Positions 13,546-28,500 of a stretch of DNA of 64,000 bases are shown in pieces. The notes below the pieces were generated by a model that saw only the letters and a list, made by a program, of their open reading frames with translations, was not told the DNA's origin and did no database searches. The translations under genes and the position numbers were made by a program. Source of the stretch: Lytechinus variegatus (Eukaryota; Echinodermata; Echinoidea; Temnopleuroida; Toxopneustidae); assembly GCF_018143015.1 (NCBI RefSeq), contig NC_054741.1, positions 62,966,697-63,030,696 of the forward strand, read 5' to 3'. Position 1 is the first letter of the stretch. Each line of letters opens with the position of its first letter.

Positions 13546-16500
13546 ATGAGTAAGGTCTACTGTCCTTGACATTCTGAAGATCTGAGGAAGCATTGAACTC
13601 AGCTGAGAGAACAGATCATCCGATATACCCTGCATAAATTAAAATGTGAAGAGACACACTTCTAACTCATTCAGACACCAACCACAACAGCCTTGTTGCC
13701 CTTAAAGGGATCGTTTAACTTTGTGAGCAGCTAATTTAAAAAATTCTCAAACTGAGACGAAACATGTGTATGAGTGCCTGTATTTGTCCTCAAAAACCCT
13801 GAAACAGACCACAATATAGGATGAAAAACTTTAATTTAAATACAAGTAGCAATTTATTAGCTTGATATTTAGAACCGTCTAGTAGATGGGTTCCAGCTTA
13901 TGACCAGTTTTCTCCAATTCAAAAAGTCTGTTGGCTATGTTGACTGCCTTCTGCTATGTGTATCTCCTATACACACGCTATTATTAGCTGCACTGTACAT
14001 TCAGTGTATACCTTGTACACACTGTATGTAGGCCATGCTGTGTTCTAGAGTTAATGTGTTGTGTTGCACAGATTCGCTCTATACACATAGTCATTGAAAC
14101 CAACTCCCAATTATTTTCAAACTTTGGTTTACATCTCCAAGGTTTTCAAATTGATCCTGTAGATATAATACTTTGAAACTTTTGGGATGGTATTTTTACA
14201 CTATAAACCTAATGTTTAGCCCATTTTCAAGAACCAAAATGAGAATTTTTTAAATCAGAACAAAGTGAAATGATTACTTTAAGATTCCCCTATTACTGAC
14301 AGCCGTTAAAACAATACAGGATTTGTATAGTGCATGTATCCACCTTGCCAGGTGCTCAAGGCGCTCCTACATTACCCCGGCTAAGCTAGTCTACTGATTC
14401 TGGTGCGCACAGCTTTTTGAGGAATTACTTCTTGCCGGTACCCATTTACCTCACCTGGGTTGAGTGCAGCACAGTGTGGATAAATTCTTGCTGAAGGAAA
14501 ACACACCATGGCTAGGATTTGAACTCATGACCCTCTGTTTGGAAGGCGAGAGTCAGAACCACTCGACCACGAAACCCCTAAGACAATTATTCAAAATATT
14601 ACCTGGCCCCTCCTGGCTTGCTTGCAAAAGATGAGCATCATGTCCTATGATTGGTAAACTGCTGATAGGTCTATATTCATTCTGTATCTGTTTCCATTCC
14701 ATCTCACATGGTCTAATCCTAGTTTGCTTAAAGGAGCTTTGTGGCCCAGAGGATTTGTCTCTGGACCCTGAAACAGAGGGTCGTGGGTTCAAATCCCAGC
14801 CATGGCGTAATTTCCTTCAGCAAGACATTCAACCTCTGTGTGCTGCACTCGAACCAGGTGATGTAAATGGGTACCGGCAGGAAGTAGTTCCTAAAAAAAA
14901 AGCTGTGTGCGCCTTAATCGGTTGCCTAGCTTAGCCGGGGTAATGATAACAGCACTGCCTTTTTAAAGCGCCATGAGCATCGAAAGATGGACCTGTGCGC
15001 TATATAAGTAGCCACCATTATTGTTATTATTAAAACCAGTACGTCTACTTTCTACTTGCTCTTATTACCACTGAGCCCATTTACTGTAAATGTCTAATTT
15101 CAAGGCTTTATCTATTTTGCTTCTTACACCTACCCAGTCTAACATCACTTAGTCTACATGGTTAGAAAAACTGTTATGGGCCAAATTTGTAATTTGACAA
15201 AGTAAAAAATGATAGACAAAGTTAAAATGACACAAATTGGACAATAGACTAAGTTGGTATTGGGTCGAGTGTAGTGAAGAGTGGACCACGGGCAGTTAGA
15301 CCCAATTGATACTTAGACCAAATGGTTAGACCATGTAGCCTATTTGAAATGCAGACCAACTGCTTGAAGACAAAGAGAAATATAAACCCTATGGTTTAAC
15401 TTATACTCAGGTTTTTTAAAGTTGTGGTTTAAGTATGGGAAGCCAAAAGTATCAAAATTTTTATTAAGTTGTATGTTTCTTATATTTAGTGTGCTCTTTC
15501 CTAATTCATCGATGGTGAAGACAATCATCTATTTATTCTTCCTACACAATTATGAATGATTTGAGAGCCGAATGAGCCAAAGTATGATATCTCTACTGTT
15601 AGTGATTATGTAACAATTGGCTGTCCATGCTTAAACCACAACTTTAAACCTGAGTTTATGTTAAACCCGACTTTAGAATACGGGCCTATGACTTACCTTA
15701 GGTACAACAAACTGAATGGTTCTTGACTCATTGCCTCCCCAGGTGGCCATCTCCATCATAAAACCTTTCACACATTTCAAGACTAACTCAGCTCGCTTGA
15801 TACACCATGGTATTGTCATTTCCTGCAGCCGGGATTAAATATATCAGAGATAATTGAAAAGCACAAGAAGACACGAGTATGATAGATATCTGGGCCTGTA
15901 ACAAAAGGACCGGCTCACACTATACGATTCGTTGCGATCTGATTTTCAAAGACAGCAACATTTGACATGAACATTCCAACCAATAAAAACTTAGCTATCC
16001 GAGGTCAGAATAGTTGTAGGACTAATTAAAAAAATAAAAATTCAATGTGGTTTGAGCCTCAATATAGGAATAAAAGCAAATTCAATTCCAAATCGTAATG
16101 ACGTCATCATCGGCTGCAACATGATGCTGATTTGGACTTTACTCAGACAACAGGGCTTGCCGCAAAGCAAAATTATGATTTCAATATTCCTAAGATTATG
16201 CCAAACTTCAAATAAAGTTTTTTCTTTTTGGGACTTTAATATTTAATGCAAAATGTGATTAAAAAAAATGTTGTATTGGATCGCACAGTGTGAGACGGGC
16301 TTTAAGCTAAGTGATTGACCGTGGGGTTGATTTTTAGAATGATCATACAAAATAATCATTGCTATCAATCCTATAAATAAGCCTATCGTTGACCACTAAA
16401 CCTTCATGATGTTTGGTTTGAATTGAGTGAATTAAAAATGATGCGTGCCTGTTCAGCAGAGTAACCACTCTTGATTGGATTAAAGAAAATAGATATCTTA

Positions 16501-19500
16501 AACAATTGAAAGTGGTTAAAATTCTTTCAAAAGGTATTTAGATGATATGTAAAATACAATGCCATTGAACTCAAATGTTCAGTTCCTGTATCTATATCTA
16601 AATCTAAGGGACAGATATTTTACTATGCGTTCTAGGATAGATTAAATATTTCTTATCAATTTCATGATAATCCGTTTGGTTTTACAGACAGCTCTACTAA
16701 CTGAGCCATCCTGTTTAACGCACAGTGAAACCTGAATATAAATACCATGCAAAGGGCGACAGGAAAATATGGTCTTTATGGACAAGGAAAGGTTCCTGTA
16801 ATACAAACATCTTTTTTTATGCGAAATTCAATTCCTGGGAAACCAAACTAACTTGTGATGTTTTAAGGACAGGAAGTTGCAAGTGCTGATGGGAGTTTCA
16901 CAAAGCTGTTTGTAAGGTAAGAGCCACTTTAACAATGACTGGGATTCTTTTTGTGGTAAATGGTAAACACAAAAAATATTCACTGGTGATGGTTTAGTAC
17001 AAAAGAAAGGATCACCAGTCGCTCTTAAAGTCACTCTTAACTTACACACAGCTTTATGAAATGGCCCCAGGTTTTGATTCACTTTTAACTTTATATTGGC
17101 TACGTCATGATTTGTAGTTCTATGAAACAAAGATCTGACTCAACTCACCTCATACATCTCATACATGAGGAATAATGGAAGGGTGATAGAGAGGATATCA
17201 AACTGGACAGCATACTTCAAGATATTCCTCAGCGCTAGGATACACCGATGTCTCGAGTTGATGTCGCTGGATCGTAAGCTGTCGTCAGATACCAGATGAA
17301 AGATGATATGACACTCGGCCAGATTGGAATGTCTTGTTACGTAGAAGTCACCTGAATGGCGAGAGAGAATAGTCTCTTCAATACAATGTTCCGTGATTCT
17401 CATAACAAATAGATAAAACCAAGAACAGCATTACAAATTCAATGTCCTAACAAAGGAATTAAGAGACACCACCATTTAGAACAAACGTTTTTAATACTCT
17501 TCTATATATGTGACTATCAACCCCTAAAACTAACAACAAATCGCCATAAATTAATTCTGAAGTTTCCATTGGTCTTGAAAAAGCAGATCCTAAGCTTTAA
17601 AATAATATATAACTTGTTAACATCGATCACAATAACCCTAGTGACCTGTTCTCATGCTACATGAAATACCATAAATTTTCCTTGCATTTTAAACAAAGAG
17701 TGAATAAATTCCCTCTTTTACATTTGCCATATGACAATCTTTACATTCGGAGTTTAATTAACAGCAAGAAGTTTGTTCACTCTACAACTATCCTATTTCA
17801 ACTTTGATTAATAGAAACCAAAATGAGTAAGAAACCTGTCAAGTACCCCAGAATATGTTCTAGGTTGATGTAAAGTTGAACATGAATTACAAAAAAGTTT
17901 TATGAAACAGCCGAACGAGGTGAAAATGGCATATGGACAGTTATGGGAAATAAAGTAATCTTGGGTATTGGGCATGCAGGGTTGATTTCTCACCTGTTTT
18001 AAGGTTTGTTGTGAGTTCACCATCTTCATGTAATGACGTTGGCCTGCTTCCTTCAGATCCACTGCTTGAACTACTGTCTGTATACACAATATTAAAACAC
18101 AATAAAAAAAAAAATCTTCTCTGAGATTTGTACATACAGAGTCAGGGTTGCATGCACTTTTTATATCTAAACTATGTGTACAACGCGACAATTTATATCT
18201 AAACTATGTGTACAACGCAACAATTTATATCTAAACTATGTGTACAACACAACAATTTATATCTAAACTATGTGTACAACACGACATTTTATATCTAAAC
18301 TATGTGTACAACACGACAAATTATATCTAAACTATGTGTACAACACGACAATTTATATCTAAACTATGTATACAACACGACAATTTATATTTTAACTATG
18401 TGTACAACACAACACACAACAATTTATATCTAAACAATGTGTACAACACAACAATTTATATCTAAACTATGTGGACAACACGACAATTTATATCTAAACT
18501 ATGTGTACAACACGACTGGGAAAATCTAGTTACAAGATAATGACAATTGATCAGCAATATCTATGCGTTGAAATAACCCAGCATTCAAGTAACACATTTA
18601 TGTTTGAATTAAAATGAAACCAGACCATCTCTACTACAGTATGCATTTGTGTATCAAGTTTGAAGTTGATCCCCAAAATGTTTTTTTCAATTCAATAAAG
18701 CATGAATGGGGTACTTTTATAACAACCTCTGTGACCTTTGACTTTGAAATTATGACCCGAAATTCTTATCCGGCCATTGTCATTCCAATATGCATAAATT
18801 GCATCACAGAAAAATACAGGGTGGAGGGAGCATGGGATATCATTTACCTCCTCCACTCAATCTCTTCTGTTCCTTTCTTCTCGCGTTGACCCTGAGGGCG
18901 CCCTGATGAATCACCCTCAACTGTGTCTCTAGGTCTGGGAAGTGAAAGTCTGTTGATTGCTGACACACTGTCGCAAAATCTAGACCACAAAAGAAAATGA
19001 AAAAATTGCATAGTACAATTTTTGTATCAATGCTGATTTGAAAGTAATATTTACCTCTATGTTATTCCAACACTTCCGAGAGTGAAATAATGCACATAGA
19101 TGTCTATCTTTCCAAACATTCAAAAAAGTTTTGGTTCTGATTTATTGATTGATTATCAGTTCATTTATATTGTACATCAATCCCTTTCTCTACATATCTA
19201 CATGTCTCTCGTTTTACTTATTAATCTATCAATTAATAAACCTCTTTGTTGATCTATAAACTGTATATTGATCAGTTGAGTTGTTTAACTTTCTACATCT
19301 TTCTATCTATCACTTATATATTTTAACATATCTATCTATCTACTAGTATCTCACCTCTTTTAATGCCAGTATAAGAGCTGATCCTATCATCTACCATAAG
19401 CACCACACCAGAGAGATTGGTTGAATACAATGAAAGAGCAGTCTGCAGTCGTTGTGGTTGAGGTATTAAGATTCCCCTGAGAAAACAAAACAATGACTGT

Positions 19501-22500
19501 TTTATCATTTTCAGTTTTTGTTATTAAGCATAGCATAAAATATGATCTATCTTGAAATAACAAAAGCTGATAAGGATGTGAGGGCATAAATAAATTATTT
19601 CACTCCGTAAAGTACCGGTATGCCAACAAAATTCAGTATGGGCCTAAATCATACCTTTGTTGAAAGTGCTTTACATGAAATTTCATATTCAGAGAATGTA
19701 AATGTTTCACATGCTGTCAAGTAAATTATCCATACAAATTAAAAAAGAAAGTATTGATAGCAATGGAGCATTATTTCTACAAATGTGTGCATGACAGAAT
19801 AAGTAAAACATTATTAAAGAGTTACCAGTTCAATAAAAAATGGTGAGTCATTCCTAGAAATTTGTTAAATATTAAGATCTGAATATGGCAGTGGCAAGGA
19901 GGGGGGGGGGGGGGAAGGGGGAGGGATGATTTCCTGTGCACTTACAAATCACTAGATTCGTTGTCCGTGCATTCAGGGACTTTGTTAAAATCAGCTCGAT
20001 AGACCCTCTTCTGGTTCTACTTAGATTTCTATATGCAATGGCACTCATTATGGGCTCAGATTTAACTAAATAATTTGTTTGCATCTTACCCTTCTCTATT
20101 GGGTTTATGCCTGCACAGATCTAAGACATTTATACTCATTAGCCTTAGGTTATGCATTGTCTTCATCTGAGCACCTGAGAGAGTAAAAAATAAATAGCAA
20201 AAAATGAGTATATCTAAAGAGTAAATTTCACTGAGCAAAACACTGAAAATTTAATCAAGATCTGAAATCCAATAACCAGTTATTGAATTTTTAAATTTAG
20301 CAATATTTTGTGAAAACTGTTATATGCACGTCGTCATTAATATTCATTAGGTGGGCTGATGACGTCTTATTCCTACTTTCCTTTTTTCTTATGTACGTAC
20401 ATGAAATTACAATTTCATTTTTAGGGCATGTATGAATCACTTGTCTTCCTTATAATAAAATAAGTTACAGCAAAGAATATCATTTGTCAATCCAATTTTT
20501 AGTTCTTGGGAGAAAAAAATTGTATCAAAATAATCTTATGTAATAAAATACAAAAGAACAAGTGGGGGGGGGGGGGGGGGCATCATCAGTTTGCTCACTG
20601 AATATTCATGAAAACATGCAAAGATATATTTCACCAAAATAATTTGAATCTCCAAAATGCTATAACCAAACATGCCATAATTCATTGCCCATTTCTGATA
20701 AAATTTGAACTGTTTTGTTTGCCTCATATATTTTTATCTGTTAAAATCATTGTTTCCAGCCTGAATTAGCTCTATGACAGAAATGCTTGCTATATGTAAT
20801 GTCTTTTAAAGTGGCCTCAAACACAAAAATGGTTTAACAAGTTGATATGAACAATTATAGCAAAATTAGACAAGTATAGAACTAACTTTTTTCTATCAAA
20901 ATTGGATCATAAGAAAGTTGCGGCACTTTTACTTATTTCATAAAACAGTATCATTGTCATGCACATCCTCGTCAGTATGCAAATGAGGGAGATGCTGATG
21001 TCACAGACTCACTATTTCTTTTTATTTTGTCAAATGAAATATGACATTTTTATTAATTTTTGGAAAAGAGGATTTCCACAAAATCACAATAAATTATGAC
21101 AATTTTCCTTTACCTAGATGAATAGTAAAACTTTCCTCCATTTTTGGTTGATCAGGAATGATTTCTTCAGGTTCAACAGGCATAGACTCTGACAACGCTC
21201 TGATCCTGCGACTGTTGAAAAAACACCAAACAACAAAACACAGCCCATTAAAATTTAATGAAAAAATATCAGTATTGCCATAGCAACGATCGCTTGTCAA
21301 AATTTAGCTACAATCTTTGGATTATATTGGATTATATTCCAACACCAGAATTGCCACCTAGTTCCTTCGGCCACAAAATACATGTTGCCAAATTGCTCAA
21401 ACAGTATCACAGAACAATGTTCCTAATAACATAAAGCTGATATTGAAACTTCTGATACTCTTCGTGTAGAAATTTATTTCCAATTTCTTTTATAGTGTCT
21501 GCTTATCCATATCAGGCAGCTTTAGATTTACGACGCTGTTTCTAAGACAAACTTACGATAATTGGCAGGAAAAGGAGTAGCTGTTTTGGGCGAGAATAGA
21601 ACAATACTAAATTGCAAAATAACTGTGTAAAAAAACTGTCGCAAATCTCAAGATTCTTATGGCTTTCCATAGACCTAAGCCCACATATATGCAGACTCGG
21701 TCTTCAAAGGGTTCAATCACTTACCTAACAGGGCCTTCTATACCATTCCCCATATCTTCATGTAGGTTCTTGATCCATTCATGAAACTCCTCCCGCTGAG
21801 AATCCTGAAGATTGCGCAACTCATTGCCCCATTTCGCCTCCTCTCTCTGCAATGCGTCAACCAAAGAAAATAAGACAACCAAATTATTATCACTTATAGA
21901 CAAATTGATGATTGAAAGATAATACACTTTATTGTACCCCTGAACTGACTGCCCCATTGTGCAACTCTCCGTAAGTCACATCAGCCTAATAGATCATAAT
22001 CAGTGTAAGAAGCTTAAAGAGAAATTCCAGTAGTTGCAGTAAACACTGATTTCATGACAAAGTCTGTAAAACAAGGCTTAATTGTCAGTATATCATCGAG
22101 GATCTAGATCTGGTACAGTTACATAAACTGAACTTTGTGAATCTTGAAATCTACGCTGAAAAATGTTCACACCGAAGATCCCCAACACAGATAAGCACAC
22201 GTGGGACAATGTATAATTATTGCTTAGAGCGTCGGTCCCGACGCTCTACCCGAATCCTGTGCTTATTTGCTGATTCCTCAGCAATTACACAATTTCTTCC
22301 AGAATCCTTTGGCACATGCATTTTATTTATACAAACAGACACTTTGGTGGTCATTTCATTGGATTCTGAACGAACTCATTTTGATATTGTTACCAAAACT
22401 AGCATTTACCTTTAAAGAAAACATTCTAAATACTGATAATCAATAAATAGAAAGTGAAACATGCACGAGACCTGGGGGGTGATTCACGAAGAGTTAAGTG

Positions 22501-25500
22501 TGACTTAGTATTGCCCTTAAATGCTTGGGTGCATGCGGTATAAAAGGCATGACCTCATTGCTCAGATCTTGCCAAGAGGAATCGCTACTGCGTATTGATC
22601 AATACGATTGTGCGTTTCATATCGTGCACGCAACGGCATTTAAGTGTGACTTTAAGTCATACTTAAATCTTTGTGAAACACCCCCTGAATTTTAAAATCC
22701 AATTACTGTACATGTATCACATTAGGAGTAAATGCAAGTGAGCCTGTTACATACCCATTAGATTATATAGAGATACCCTTGTCTTGTAAATGAGGCCTTA
22801 AACTACACTCGGCAAAAAAAGTTCTTGGACAAAGGGCAAATTATTGTATGTCAACATGACCAGACAATATTCCTCTTCCAGTATGACATGACATTTTCAT
22901 GTGAATAGTCATGCATGGGTGGTTAAATGCTTTAAAAAATAGCAATGTCAGTAAAAGAAATGGATCAGTCAGTGCATGGCTGGTTACAGGCATTAAACAA
23001 TAGCAATGTCAGTAAAAGAAAATTGCAAGAAAAACAATCAGTCATTCTTTCAGTTGTAAAAGTTTGTGTGGCATAAATATCCATTAAACGATAAAAGCAA
23101 ACTTAAAGTCAAATACCACTCTAAAAGTGGAAAGAGAGTTATCCACCTTGGATGCATCACTATTCCACTGGAATTTTAAGTCAAAGTTAGTCAATGAAAA
23201 AAGTGTCAAATTTCAGTATCTTGGCATAAGCAAAAGAAAATAATCCTTATCCTCCTATCTTCTGCAGGGGTGGTGGCCCTAGGTTGACCACTCCTAGGGC
23301 GGTCTCTAGCTTCATCAGTAGCCAAATACCTGCTGGTTCAAATTTGAAATTGTTGTTGGTGAAATTTGAAATATCGAGCCACTTGTCTGCCCAGACTGCA
23401 ACATTCCTATTGCTCTTGCACGCTCTTGATTGGAAAGCTTCATCTTGAAATTGAGTGTCTAAATGATCCATTTCATTATGCATCCCATGATGCATCCCTA
23501 AGCATTCAATTCAAATGATAACCACCTGCTGAAATTGTTGAATGTATGCCTACAGGATGGCCATGATCATTAGCCATTTCTTGCAATTTTCTTTTACTGA
23601 CATTGCAATTGTTTAAAGCATTTAACCACCCATGCATGACTTTTGTCATGAAATGTCATGTCACACTGGAAGAGGAATATTGTCTGGCCATGTTGACATA
23701 CAATAATTTGCCTTTAATCAAATATCTATATGGAATATTTAAACTTTTATAAGTGTCCACAAACTTTTTCTTGCTGAGTGTATATCATAATTGGTAAGAT
23801 TTGGGGCATGAATCTCATGGCAAAACTCATGTCCTTATTAAAGACACTGATCTATCTTGTACATTTTCCACATTCAACCTAATGTGGTAAACTGCACTGT
23901 GCCTGGATTGATCCTTGAGCCATATTGACACAAAGGATACAAAAAATAATGTACCGCAACAAGTCTATATCCCTATTTCTATTCCCCAAACCCAAGTCTT
24001 GTGAATGCATTAAGTGTATGTGCAAGGGCACCATGCAAGAGCACTGTACACACTTTATGTCACAATTACTTTAGCCAGAATTACATCATCAAGTTAAAAA
24101 ATAAAAACCTGAAATCAGAGGAACCAAAAGGCAAACGAACATAAATTGCTGCAAATAATAGTTTCAATTACATATCATACAGCTACATGCAATAGGTAAT
24201 AATAATACTACTGTCTGGCTTAATTTTCAGGAGATACCACATTATATTACAGGTCATGTAGATTCAAATCAGTGATAGGTCAATACGCCATCACGTGGCC
24301 ATAACTGCGATGATCGCATTTGTTATATTCTAGATTTTTACGTCACCTCAGTGAATATGACGGCTTTGCATTGTCAATTGCGGCACTATATTCACTAAGG
24401 TGACGTCACTCTCAGCCTTCAAATTACGTAACCAGGTAGTTTATTTGATGTGCGCGCTAGTGTTAATGCGTCGACTGCATGAAGAACATGTTTGAGGTAT
24501 TTTACAAAATTATTTTATCATGACGTAGATGGATCAGAGCTGCAGCAAGAATTTCTGATTAAAGAGAGCGAGAATGATGAATGCAATCTCTGATGGCAAA
24601 TCCACACAGACTATATAATATAGCAGATATTGCCTGGTCTATCTTTTTGATAAATAAGATTTCAACTCCCCTCTGAAGGTATATTTCCCCCCAGGAGAAT
24701 ATTTTCATTCAGCTGTGTCTTCGGGCAAAATATAATCCCTTGGGAAAAATATAACTCCGTTGGGGAGAGGAAAATTAATGTTATATTCAAACTCTAAGTA
24801 GGCAATATCTGTATAATATTTCCCTTAGTAGACCCACAATGCCCTTGTTAACACTCAAGGCAATACGAGACTACTTTGGGAAATATATATGGAATCTCCC
24901 TCAAGGCTCATAGCTAATCAGTATTATATAATTATTGCTTCACAGTCAATATAAAAAAACATAAACTTTGAAAGGAAACTAGAAAGTCATTACACATTGC
25001 AAATTTACCTGAGTGTTTTCAAAGTGAATAGCAGCAAGACGGTTGACATGTAGATCATCATGGGTTATATCAAGATTCTTAACAGCTCTTTCCATCTCAT
25101 TCGCTTGCCTGTAATGGATAAAATTACTTTCAACATTACTGGGAAAAATAGGAATATATATTCATCATCTCTCTAGTTCAAGCACCATTTTTTCACTCTT
25201 CTTGTGATTTATTTACATATCAACCATGGGCAGATGACTGAAGCTTGCATTGTGTGTAAACGTCTCTCCCCTGTTGCATAGATGCAAGCTATGTTACAGT
25301 GGAAGACACTCTGTCTCTCAGACAGGATGTTAAATGGAGCCCCCATGTAGAGGAGAGTCACCATTTTGCATGTTAAGAACCCACAGCACTATTCGTATAA
25401 GAGTAGGGGGAAACCCCGGTGTAGTGGTCCACCTGCAATTCCTCATCAGTTATATCGGGAGGAAAGACCTGCAGGTCACAGTGATTCAGTTTGCGTTTCA

Positions 25501-28500
25501 CCTCCCAGGCACAGGTGATGCAAAACAAATAATAGTAATCATTACCATATTACACATATATTATAGAGTATAAGGCAATCAGGAATTCAGGATGCAGTTC
25601 TATAATGAAACTATTCCTTTCTTTTTTTCAATCACAATGAATGATGGGATGAAATTATAGTATGCCACCATGTGATCATGATCACATGTTCTCTCCTACT
25701 TCAAGTAGTTTCATTCTTTGCTCTTTAGTCTTCTCTTGACATCACTCATAAACTAATCTAATAGGTTTTCATGATTTTTTCATAGATTTTTCTCTATGCT
25801 GGCCCATTGAAAAATAATAATAATGAGCAAGTTTAAGTTTGTGATATTTATGACAATGTGCACAATTACTTGCATCTAGTGCCTCATCTTGAACATGCTC
25901 CATTGGGCCTGCCACTAACACCCTCTAAACTGCATAGTCACATCATGGACAGAAAAAAACATCGCATCCATCACAGATTCAATCTACTTGTTTCTTCCAT
26001 GGCATATGACTTTTAAAATATATAATTCTTCTATCGTATCACTTTCTCTGTCAAGTGCACCTTAACAAAATCTGAGCTAATTTCAGTCACACTGCTATTT
26101 CAGTATTCATGATACCATTTATTGACAAATCGATGGGAAATTTGTAAGGCTGCTGTGAAATCCTGCATGTTTGGTAGCTTCTTTTTGTTAACTGAATACT
26201 GCAAATTTATTTGTTAAAGGTCAAGTCCGCCCCAGCAAAAAGTTGATTTGAATAAAAGAAAAAAAATCAATCTAGAATAACACTGAAAATTTCATCAAAA
26301 CCGGATGTAAAATAAGAAAGTTATCACATTTTAAAGTTTCGTTTATTTTTCACAAAACAGTGATATGCACAACTCAGTGACATGAAAATGAGACAGTCGA
26401 TGATTTCCCTCACTCACTATTTCTTTTGATTTTTATTGTTTTAATTAAACAATATTTCATTTTTTTGCAGATTTGACAGTAAGGATCAACTTGACTGAAC
26501 CATATAATATCAAACAATGCTAATTCCACATGTTCAGGGAGGAATTATCTTTGTTTCACTTGACAATGGGGAGAAAATTAGAAAATTTCATATTTCGCAT
26601 AATAAAATACAAAAGAAACAGTGGGTGGATGACGTCATCAGTCTCCTCATTTGCATACCGACCAGGATGTGCATATAACTATTTTGTGAAATTAAGCGAA
26701 AATTGGAAATGTCATAACTTTCTTATTTTACATCCGATTTTGATGAAACTTTCAGTGTTTTGTTTGTTGGATTTTTCTCTTTTTATTCAAGTCAGCTTTT
26801 TGCTGGGGTGAACTTGTCCTTTAAATAAACTAAAAAAATATCACACAGAGAGCTAAAGAGAGAAAATCAGAAACAGCAGGAAGTGAACTTACTTGTCTTG
26901 TAGTTTACGTAGTGCAGTATCCCTTTGTTTCACAATATCTTCAACAGCCATGGAATAGGTGTGTTCTAACTTGAAGATTGTCTCTAAAGCAGGAGAGTGT
27001 ATCAGGGTATGGAACATCTCTCCAAACACCGCTTCATCCTTGGGTTTGGTGTTTGGTGCATGGCTTACGCATTCCTGGTAGAATACAAGCACAAGAAACA
27101 CCTCTTTAATACACAATGCACTGATGTTCATAGACATGAACTTCGGTGTAATATGAAGATAGAACTTTTCTTATGCAGGGAGAGGATATTATTGCATATG
27201 GAACCTCTCTTCGTCTCCAAACACGGCTTCAGCATAATAATGGGTTTAGTGTTTGGCTTACACATTCCTTGTAGAATACAAACATAAGAAACAGTTGTGT
27301 AATACACAATACACTGAACTTCATGTTAGTGCATTGTATTTGGAGCTTTAAATATTATGGTTTCTATTGCAGGGAGGTTTATGGAATCTCTCCTTCATAC
27401 TTATGTTTGGTGTTGGATGCTTTGTCTTGCCAAGTCACTACATTGAGCTTAGAGCAAACTTTGCATATAAAATTCCTAAAGCCCCAGTCACATATAAACA
27501 CGGATCCTCACGGATCAACACGGCAATACCGGCATGATCCGGGGAGGTCCGGGATAGTTTTGCCCCGGATGACTGTAAACACGGCATCAACACGGCAGCT
27601 TCACACGGATCTACACGGACCATGCCGGCAGAGCATGTCGTCAACACGGACCGACACGTCAGCAACACGGACCTACACGTCAGCTACACGGACCAACACG
27701 TCAGCAACACGGACCAACACGTCAGCTACAAGGACCAACACGGACTAACACGTCAGCTACACGGACCAACACGTCAGCTACACGGACCAACACGTCAGCA
27801 ACACGTCAGCTACACGGACCAACACGTCAGCTACACGGACCAACACGTCAGCTCAAGGACCAACACGGCAGCTATATTGACCAGCACCGCAAATGAAAAT
27901 CTGTTCATAACAATGAGCTGATATTTATTTAATTATTTATTTATTTATCTACTTGTTCATGTTTTTCTCATCCTTGTCGCAACATTATGTTGTGTTTAAA
28001 AAAGATATCAAAACTTCTTTAACCAGTAAAAACGCTGTTTTTTATACAACACAGTTTACTGTTTTAACAGTAGTTGTTAAATCTTGAACGACAAATGTAA
28101 TTTCGATTTGATTTGATATCACTTCATTGAAATCACAATAAAGGAAAGAAATTTACAAAGTCTATAGAAAACATAATAACAATTAAGATAGGCACAGGTC
28201 ATGACGCATAACTGTCGATGCAGGGCAGTAGTATAAAACTTAATGTACAATTTCGATGTAACAGGTACATAACATATACATATAAAATGAAAAAAAAAAA
28301 TGAAATGTGAAATAACAAAGTTGGGAGTAAATATTAGAAAAAAAAAGAGAAAAAAATATTCATACATGCACTAAGTTTACAAATATTAGGTTGGGGCCAA
28401 TCTCCAAAGCGTAAGAAAATATCCTGAATCATTTAATCATCCATTTAAATAAATTAAGTAAGCCTGAGTCGAATCGATTTTAAAATCGGTGTTCGATCGA

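Noticed and set aside
18157..18516. Regular repeat considered as a CRISPR-like array
   Set aside because: Units are contiguous with no unique spacers, and the genome is clearly eukaryotic; it is a minisatellite.
27323..27921. Thr/His-rich frames of 99-141 codons
   Set aside because: They run through the 21-bp minisatellite and the arm of a transposon; no conserved domain.
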